Of a DNA stretch of 64,000 nt, positions 56,302 through 64,000 are shown in pieces (the first letter of the stretch is position 1; each line of letters opens with the position of its first letter). Source of the stretch: Sipunculus nudus (lineage: Eukaryota; Annelida; Sipuncula; Golfingiida; Sipunculidae); the NCBI GenBank assembly GCA_026874595.1, contig CM049320.1:40484714-40548713 (forward strand). The letters are read 5' to 3'. The notes beneath the pieces are model-generated. The model made no database searches. It saw only the letters and a list, made by a program, of their open reading frames with translations, and was not told the DNA's origin. Position numbers and translations under genes: made by a program.

Positions 56302-58190
56302 TTGTTAGCTCAGCTGTCTATAAGTCATCTGAGCTATAGTCGTGGTTCTTTGTCCGTCGTCCGTCCGTCCGGCCGGCCATCCGTTAACAGGGCAGGTTTT
56401 AAAACCGTTGGACCTACGAATCCAAAATTTTGCATTCCATTAGATGTCCCCAAAATCTCCTAACATACTGAAAATTGGGTCATTAGGACTTCGTTCCTTT
56501 GAGATATTAAGGAAAAACCTCCGTTTTCCATAAAAAAGCCATTGTTACACTTCAAGGCTGCCTAATATCAAAACCACTGATCTGTTTTTGATCATATTTA
56601 GTATTCACATTCTTTCATACATTTTCTATGAACATCCAAAAAATTAGGTCAGTATTGGGTATTATTTTGAAGTTATGGGCCCAAATATAATGCAATTTTT
56701 AAGAAATCAGGAAATATATTTACTCACCTAACATGAGATTTGCTGAAGCTGGAGACTTTTTTACAGGAATATAACTTTATTTAATCAAGATTCAATTGTT
56801 TACCCAAAATTAGATCTGAATTTTGCAAATTTTTTTCAAGTTATTAGCATAAATAAAAAATCAATACCTTAAATTTGTCCAACTTTGGCAATGGCACGTG
56901 TTTTTTCCCTGTAAGCACTGTTGATTTAATTTTCACAGCATATATACATAAGGATTTAATCTTTTAAAATCTTAAATTTCAAAGGAATTGATTGAAAAGA
57001 GTAGCTTTTATTCAAGTTTTATTCATGTTGTTTACATCTAGCCCACTTAGTGGTACAGCCTTCACTTGCATTATATAATCCAACCCAATGCAGCTTGTCT
57101 TGGCTCAGCTTGGCCACTACTAGCAGGCTTCCCCTCTGCCCTGCACTCCCCTCCTTCCCCCTCGATGGTGCATTAACTAGATGAATGTTATAATTTTCTG
57201 TATTTTATTTTATTCTTGGCTATGATACATTTTAGATTTTGTATCGTCCACCAGGGTTACAATGATTAAAGTGCACATTTAATTGTGTCCACAAAGTTGT
57301 GTATTGCTATGAGAGTGTGGATGTTCATCAGATAAGTAATTCCTTCCTTCAGAAGAGTAAAACCTTCACCAGGTGTGTAATTGACTATTAATTCCAGTAA
57401 TAAATTAAAGCTGAGATAGTAATTAGAACAATGATATTGTTTGTCCCTCATTCAACCAACAGTGTGTATACTTTATTTGAAAAGATGTTTTTATTTTATA
57501 AAATTGACTGAATCTTTTAATTTATTTTGGTGAATAAAATGAAGCATGTACTGAAAACTCCAATGTGCAAAACTTTTTAATAGTGATTCAAGGAATAATC
57601 TTGTAGCGGCCAAGTTGTGGCATTATTTTCTTTTGATTTCAGTTTAAACATTTGTAATTTTAAAATAATAAAATATATGTGTATGCATAATATGACCATA
57701 TATTAGCTACACTCTGGATATATAATGATTGCAACTTAGAATTCTAATATTTTAACTTATATTTTCAGTTTTTATTACAAATTTATAAACTTGTAAATAA
57801 AAAAAATGAATCAGATAAAAACTATTAATGGAAAAAGAGGATATGCTAAAAAAATAGGCTTATATATAAACTTAAATGCATTATTCCCTTGAAAGAGAAA
57901 TAACGGTATTAGTCCATTCTGTCCACTTATCTGTCCATCTGTAAATTTTTCATATGCATCACAGTATCTCAAAACTTTTACTGCCTTTTTTCATGACAGT
58001 CTTGTCAGAGTATTAGTTTGCAATCATATATTTAGAACTTTACTATAACCAAGTAGGAGGGCCCCTTTCCTCTTAGCTTCTCATATGCTTATATAAATGA
58101 AAAACATTACAATAGAATATTTTGCATATTTTGCATTTGCAAAAATTTCAAAGTTAAGCTGAGCGCCCTGACCCATGGGTCCCTTGTTTT
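56302..58190 (+). mobile_element. 1.9-kb hairpin-ended repeat downstream of SLC35F6
   Basis: The 5' end GTTAGCTCAGCTGTCTATAAGTCATCTGAGCTATAG is followed by GTCCGTCGTCCGTCCGTCCGGCCGG. The 3' end AGCTGAGCGCCCTGACCCATGGGTCCCTTGTTT is at 58157-58189. The interior aligns with 40.3-42.0 kb (CATTGTTACACTTCAAGGCTGCCTAATATCAAAACCACTG and the lines after it). It is non-coding and the cleanest end-to-end copy in the window. Confidence 0.7.
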
Positions 58191-58796
58191 AAATTGTTAT
58201 TAGATGATATTTATGGGTAATAAATTTTCTATTAATATATATTAATTAGAATATGAAAAAAAATATCTGTAGAATAGTCAAGGCCTGTCTCTGTGTAACA
58301 GAAAAAAACACCTCAAACTCTAGGGTACAGTACATATTGTTTATATTTTATGTGATATTGTCTCACCCAAAGCCTTGTATATTCACATATACTGAATTTC
58401 TTTAATACTCAGACATTGCACTGACATCAAAACAACTGGATGCTACTTGTTTATATTGAAAATGTAAACAGTCTGTTATTTTTATGTATAGTAGAGATTG
58501 TATTTTAAGTTTTATATGACTTGGTGAATGGTGACTGCTGTTTATAATATTTGTGTGCACAAAACCGAAGGATATTTGTAAATACCAGCTTTTGTTGATA
58601 ATGCTTCTAACTATTAAAATAAATGAAGATTTTGTGAACTACTAAATTGTTTTGGAAAATTGTTGGTTCATTTAAATATATATATATATTTATATATATA
58701 TATATTTATATATATTTGTGTGTATGCTGTATGTATAACAAAAATGTTCACACAGTTGTACTGGAATTGAAGAAACCGGATAAGGAATTGTGATTT

Positions 58797-58990
58797 GAGG
58801 AACCCACCTGATCATGATCCGTTAATGAAGGAAACCACCTGATCATGATCTGTTAATGAAGGAACCCACCTGATCATGATCTGTTAATGAAGGAAACCAC
58901 CTGATCATGATCTGTTAATGAAGGAACCCACCTGATCATGATCTGTTATTGAAGGTACCCACCTGATCATGGTTTGTGTCTGGAAAAAAC
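58797..58990. repeat. 31-bp tandem repeat with 62-bp higher-order alternation
   Basis: Six units of AAGGAACCCACCTGATCATG followed by ATCTGTTAATG. The first five alternate AACCCACC and AAACCACC, so the array grew in part as 62-bp dimers. Degenerate units with TGATCATGGACT continue to about 59340. Each unit contains the TGATCA palindrome. Confidence 0.85.
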
Positions 58991-59344
58991 TGACTAATCA
59001 TGGACTTTTTTTTATAACCCAACTCATCATGGACTTTGATTAGGATATCACAGCTGATGTTAGATGGATCATTGGCCGAGATATTAATATTCCAACTGAT
59101 AAGGGACTGTGATTGGAAGAGCTTTATTGTAAATTAACTCCAATTGGCCAGTGTGAACAGACCGTGAACTTTTACTGGAAAATCTCACCTGATTGTGGAC
59201 AGTAATAATAGAATCCCGGCAGATCATGGACTACGATTGACGAATCCCGGTGGGGCTTTGTCTGTGATATAGGAACATCCCAACAGGTCACGATGGACCG
59301 TGGTGGGAAAGATACAAATTGTCATGGACTGTGCTAACCAAATC

Positions 59345-60600
59345 ACAATTAACAAATGTATGAAGTACTTGTTGTCTCTAAGTTTGTGAAATTAATATTT
59401 TGTAGAGCAGGTAAACAAAAAAAAATAAATATATGATGTAATTTAGACTTGTTCTTGCAGGCTATAGCAAGTTGTGCTATGAGAGGCACGGGCAGGCCTG
59501 TCCATGGTAACTTAATGTTGCTAAATTAGTATAGTAAATATATACCCAGCTCCGCAATTCCCAATATAAATTAAATATTTGTGTTGCTGAATTGTACATG
59601 ATATACACAGCCTGTATTTTAATAAAATTTGATACAGAGGAGATAATTGTGGTGTTTCTGTGATTTCTAGTAGTTAAGCATGTGTGTTTTGTGTTCGGAG
59701 TTTCGCGATGAGGTCCCCTGTAGGTTGGTCAGATGAAAAAAAAATAAGTCCTACTATAATTCACTCGGTAGGGCGTGGCACCCTAAAGCGTTCCTCCGCT
59801 TTCACTTTGGACCCACCTGTCCAGTCAACTCCCAAACTCTCTCAGCAGATAGATTTGTGCCTTGGGTATGTCTTCGGACTTTTCTCAGTTAACTACCCCG
59901 TCCACTTATCGAACCCTGATTGTTCCCCCCCCCCCCCCCCATATTATATCCAGGGTCTGCCTCTTCCCAGTAAACCCTGGGTCTCTCCTCACGGGGTCAT
60001 TAATCATCTACACAGGGTCTCCCCAGCTCTCTGATAACTTTTGACAAAGTGCCCTACGAGGTATTATCACACCCCTGCTTCATTAATAATGCATAAAGAT
60101 GTTTTTCCATAAGTGGGTAGTCCGTTCCCGTAGTCGGTATCCACACACTGCCGAGAGCGAATTTTGCGCACTACGCAAACCAATCCTGTCGATTTCAGGT
60201 TTAGGCCAGGTTTTTTTTTTTCGGAAATCAAACATACTGACATTTGGACTGATTTGGTTGAATTTTGTTTTCCTTTATCACACACGGCATGTTTTCTGAA
60301 TGATTGAAGCGTACACATCACTGCCTCGTTTAAAATATTACTAATTATGGTCTTTTAAAAAATATATTATAATTTTATTATTTTAACTTTTGATGCTAAT
60401 ATATATAAATATACAATAAATATATGGTGAGATGGTTTTCAATATAGAAAAACTTCAGCTGTCGAGCATTTATCAATACGAAGTACGGACTACGCATATA
60501 CGTACATATATAAAACGCACTTTGCGGATACGCACTACGCATACGGACTACGCATGCGGACTAAAACATGAAAACCACCTGAACATTGTCTCCGTATAAT
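59345..60600. other. Intergenic sequence, no gene seen
   Basis: Overlapping frames at 59684-60044 are extended by proline codons from a C-run and have no recognisable domain. At 60478-60570 short GGACTACGCATA/CGGATACGCAC phrases repeat, resembling the TACG-rich foldback cluster at 5.2-6.2 kb. Confidence 0.45.
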
Positions 60601-60639
60601 AAACCAAAGCCGGCTCACATCTGTTTACACATGAGACGT

Positions 60640-61140
60640 ATATGCAGCACAGGTAAGGTCCGCCAGTGATAAGTTTTTCATACGGCCGTCTATGATGGAA
60701 CGTATTATATGGTTTTCCCACGATCCGCCCGTCCGTCCGTTAACTTTTAGTGTCGCCGCGTTAACTTGATTATGGGCAAAATCGATGCATATTTAATAAG
60801 GTCAGAGGCCACTTGGCTAATTTGTGTTGTCGCCGCAATAACGCACAAGGAATATGATGGATTTTAATGAAACTCTAACAGAAATATTAATCAATATAAT
60901 ATCTCGCCTTATCAAAATCCATACATAGTTAATGAGGACACCAGACTTTGGTGGCACCATGGTGACTTACCGAAAATCTTATGGATTTTGATTAAAACTC
61001 ATTATACATATTTACCAATAAAGTTTCTAACCTGAATAATATCCCCTGCAAAAAAAATCAGGCATATTTAATGAGGTCAGGGTTCACCAGATACGCGACG
61101 GGCGTATTATGCACCATTTGCGGTGCTCTTGTTCTAATAT
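60640..61140. repeat. Dispersed repeat fragment ending GCGGTGCTCTTGTTCTAAT
   Basis: It contains GCCCGTCCGTCCGTTAACTTTTAGTGTCGCCGCGTTAACTT and a second GTGTCGCCGCAATAACGCAC, plus ATATTTAATGAGGTCAG phrases repeated three times and a variant GGTGGCACCATGG at 60951-60963. It looks like a different member of the same broad class as the hairpin-ended repeats. Confidence 0.5.
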
Positions 61141-62270
61141 GTTTAAACACATTTTAAAGGGAAGTACCCCATACCAGAGTCGCTCGAATCCTATCTTAGG
61201 GGGAAATGGGAAGAAACAGAGTATATTTCACCTGTATAGATATACATGCTATACGGAGATAGCAAGTAAGGCACTATTACATATGCTCATTATATATAAT
61301 CCATTGTTCGATAAAAACAACCACAAATAGGGATTCGAGCGACTGTGCACAGACAGACAGCTTGCCACAGTATATACCACTTGACCCGGTCCATCTCTGG
61401 AGTCTAGACCCTATCGTTATATGCTAGATCTGTTGGACGGACGTCAAACAACTCAAACATCTTACATACATATATAGATATACAAAATTTTATCAATTAG
61501 AATAAGTGTTTGCCCTTTGTGAACCGTAATAAGTAATTCAAATAACCTCTTTTAATCTTTTGTTCGTTTGTTTGTGACCTATTTTCCTCGCAAAATTATT
61601 TTGAATTTGTTTTGCATTATATGCATTTTAATGTACTGGGAATATCTCAGTTTACTATCAGTTGTTGTTCTGTATACATTTTTAAAACCTTAATATTCCC
61701 CATCCTTTATGACATTTAAATTGAACGTCCATCTTTTGACGGATTGCTCAGGTTTTTCACTTAAATCCTTTAAAACCTTTATCTTCATAATGCTGTTATA
61801 CTTAATTTTTAATTAAAATACAAAAAAAACTGATTTGTTTCTTGTCTCTGATTTTACCTCGCCATAATCGATATTATCTGTAATGTGTGGTTAGGCGTTC
61901 TTTAGATTTTGATAGTCTAAATGATTAATTTTACAACAGTATTTTACGTTTGATTCATATTTCAACCATCTGAATTTACTGATGAAATATTATATATACA
62001 CTACAAATAATAAAAAAGCAGTCTTAAATTATTAACGGTGCCATCAAATTTGTTTAAAGGTATAAGTGTATTGAAAACAGGTAGCAATATCCAAAGGAAA
62101 GTTTACTGTACATAAAACTATATGAAAAAAGTTAAAATGTGTTACCAGAGAAATAGACATACTTCTCAATGCATGTATATGTTAAGTGCATTCCTGGAAT
62201 ACATGTTATGTGACGGAACATTATGTACATTTTGTGTAGTAATGTTATGTAATTATTTCGGTAATATCTG
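61141..62270. other. Intergenic sequence, no gene seen
   Basis: AT-rich with no credible exon. GAGTCGCTCGAATCCTATCT (61178-61197) and GGATTCGAGCGACT (61331-61344) are partly inverted and may mark a small foldback. Confidence 0.4.
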
Positions 62271-62275
62271 TCATC

Positions 62276-62466
62276 AGGGGCGGATACAGCATTTAAAGGT
62301 GCAAAACCTGAAAAAAAGGGCCCCCAGGTCCGGAAAGGGGATTTGGGTTGTCCAGGCCGCCAAAGTTGGTCTGAAACCCTTAAAAAAATTGCGGAGGTTG
62401 AAAAAAGGGGGTTGGGTCCGGACCTACTGGAATCCCCCCCCCCCCTACCCCGAATCCACTTCTGCA
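62276..62466. mobile_element. Short CAGGGGCGGAT-type TIR repeat
   Basis: The left end CAGGGGCGGATACAGCATTT and the right end CCCCGAATCCACTTCTG are imperfect inverted repeats. Phrases GTCCGGAAAGGGG, GTTGGTCTGAAACCCTTAAAAAAATTGCGG and GGGTCCGGAC are shared with 63705-63845. The type of end suggests a hAT-like MITE; no clean target duplication was found. The 123-codon frame across it is a by-product. Confidence 0.5.
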
Positions 62467-63704
62467 GTCATGCATGTTTTACTTTGTATATAGATTATGG
62501 TAAGATTGTTTTGCTGTATCGGCAATATTTGACATCCATGATGTAATTTAGCAGCTTCACTGTATCTCCTGTGTTTCTATCAATAACCATCAAACTTCAA
62601 AAGAAAACATTCTTCTTTGAAATACCATAGACTAAACACGCCACATGACCCCTAAAACACGTTGACCCTCTCTGGTCCATTAAGGAGGTTTAAATTAGAC
62701 AGGAGATAATACATTTTTACTTCGAATGTTTTCCAGCATCAAAGGAATCCGCGTCCCGTTCCACGAGGTCGCGACACCTCGTTAAGCCACACAATACGTC
62801 CGTTGCTGCTTTCGGCTTACGGTCAACTACCATAGCGAAACTTGCTCTAGCTCACTGTGCGATTGATAATAAGGCATTATCATGCATAAGCTTCATTCAT
62901 ATTTAACCTTGACGTAACACTTCTAAACTAACTCAAGACCTCGCATTGTCCAGACTATTCTCGTTTTGTATCTGTATACATGTAAAGATCATGGAGGGCG
63001 TCAAAGTTACTCCTGTCGACTTGTTACCATAACGGAGAAACAATCACTTCATTCCCACCTGAGGAATGGGGCTGTGCAAGCCCGTCTAAACACAAGTATC
63101 AAACTTCTATAAAACTCCTCATATACAAAGATAACTTGGCAATTCAGATCCTTCATCAGCATGGAAACGACACTGTGACATCCGAAGCTGAGATGGTATC
63201 AAATGGTATATTTCCATATATATGAGTGTGTGTGTGTGCGTGTGTGCGTGTTTGTGCTTTAGTGTACAACTAATATATTTGTATGACATATTTCCGTTGT
63301 CCTGTGGTTTGCCTTAAATTCAAGAGCTATATACATCGCAAACCAACGGTACATGGTCCTATCAGTAAAAGACAGCATTTATATGAGAGCACTGTAAGGA
63401 GCTAAGAAAACTGTAAAAAAAAATTATGTTTATAAACATGGCATCAAGCATCGCACAGACCCAATATTTTACAACCCCGAAAGTAAATATAGTGACGTCT
63501 TTGATATCAGACAACAACCCCTTACCTAACTTTCCATTATCTGTCCTATATATATAACTATATGCGCGAATGACGGGAACTGTATGTTTACTTCAGGCTG
63601 TTCTAAAACTTCTAGCTCTCGAACTATGTTTATTTATCTACATGATATCCAGATAATAGAATTAGGGTAATAAGCTCATTTAAAATGTTTGAACTGCCAC
63701 ATCA
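62467..63704. other. Intergenic sequence, no gene seen
   Basis: A CpG-richer patch at 62740-62860 includes a CGAGGT-CGCGAC-ACCTCG hairpin-like palindrome. A GT-rich run is at 63224-63256. No coding exon was recognised. Confidence 0.4.
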
Positions 63705-63856
63705 GGGGCGGATCCAGGTCGCAGCAAAAGGAGTGGTCCAACCTAGGAGGACTTGGGTCCGGAAAGGGGTCTAGGTCGCAGCAGTTGGTCTGAAACCCTA
63801 AAAAAATGCGGCGTCAGAAAAAATGGGGGTCCGGACACCCATCCCCCTCCCTGACT
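63705..63856. mobile_element. Second copy of the CAGGGGCGGAT-type repeat
   Basis: It begins CAGGGGCGGATCCAGGTCGCAGC and shares the GGTCTGAAACCCTAAAAAAATGCGG core with the copy at 62276-62466. The right end is degraded (CCCCCTCCCTGACTAAGCC). Confidence 0.5.
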
Positions 63857-64000
63857 AAGCCCTGTTTTGACACATTTTATGAAATGAACCTTAATTACTG
63901 TATCCGCCATCTGCAATCGTTTAACTAAGTTTGCTTTAGGTAAGAATTGCTCATATCTCAGGAGTGGTTCTCAGGAGTGTATTGGTCTAAAATTTGGCAT

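Noticed and set aside
59684-60044. 116- and 60-codon frames with proline runs
   Set aside because: The proline run comes from a poly-C tract; there is no domain, splice partner or conserved motif.
62122-62546. 123- and 67-codon frames with basic residues
   Set aside because: They cross a CAGGGGCGGAT-type repeat that has a second non-coding copy at 63.7 kb.

Overview
The window looks like animal nuclear DNA, most likely from a mollusc or another lophotrochozoan. It is AT-rich, its genes have short exons (about 70-330 bp) with GT-AG introns, it carries a nuclear tRNA gene, and it is dense in tandem, foldback and dispersed repeats. The phylum is inferred from two things: the GTCCGTCCGTCC-containing repeats that open with an AGCTCAGCTGACT hairpin, and a SAMD3-like gene of the kind seen in fish and lophotrochozoans. 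No database search was possible.

Two multi-exon protein genes could be rebuilt with consistent splice phases. (1) On the minus strand, a SAMD3-like/uncharacterized protein runs from an ATG at 15292 to a stop at 2919 (8 coding exons, 644 aa). It has a PB1-like N-terminus, an 8-residue tandem repeat tract and the conserved family body. (2) On the plus strand, SLC35F6 runs from an ATG at 29787 to a stop at 54901 (9 coding exons, 402 aa). It is a complete drug/metabolite-transporter-superfamily membrane protein. A tRNA-Pro(AGG) gene lies on the minus strand at 29200-29271, about 0.5 kb upstream of the SLC35F6 start codon. The two protein genes show no obvious functional link.

Layout: 1-2.9 kb is sequence downstream of the SAMD3-like gene and holds a diverged duplication. 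2.9-15.3 kb is that gene; its introns carry a hAT-type MITE, a tRNA-derived SINE, foldback repeats and an array with GGTGGCGCCACC palindromes. 15.34-19.63 kb is a young LTR retrotransposon without coding capacity, bounded by two 717-bp LTRs that look identical and inserted 41 bp upstream of the splice acceptor of the first SAMD3-like coding exon. 19.6-29.2 kb is intergenic, with CpG-rich stretches, simple repeats and a repeat element at 25.2-26.8 kb. 29.5-54.9 kb is SLC35F6, whose introns hold a nested TIR element (30.2-31.2 kb), a 63-bp satellite (37.6-38.5 kb) and several repeats with subterminal inverted repeats and terminal hairpins (40.0-42.0, 42.2-43.1, 45.3-50.7 kb). 54.9-64 kb is the SLC35F6 3' flank and intergenic repeats; I see no further gene there.

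The best candidate for something not explained by ordinary gene annotation is a 12-bp palindrome, GGTGGCGCCACC, kept at regular spacing in at least three otherwise dissimilar repeat arrays. The repeats that can be oriented run in the sense direction of the gene that hosts them.
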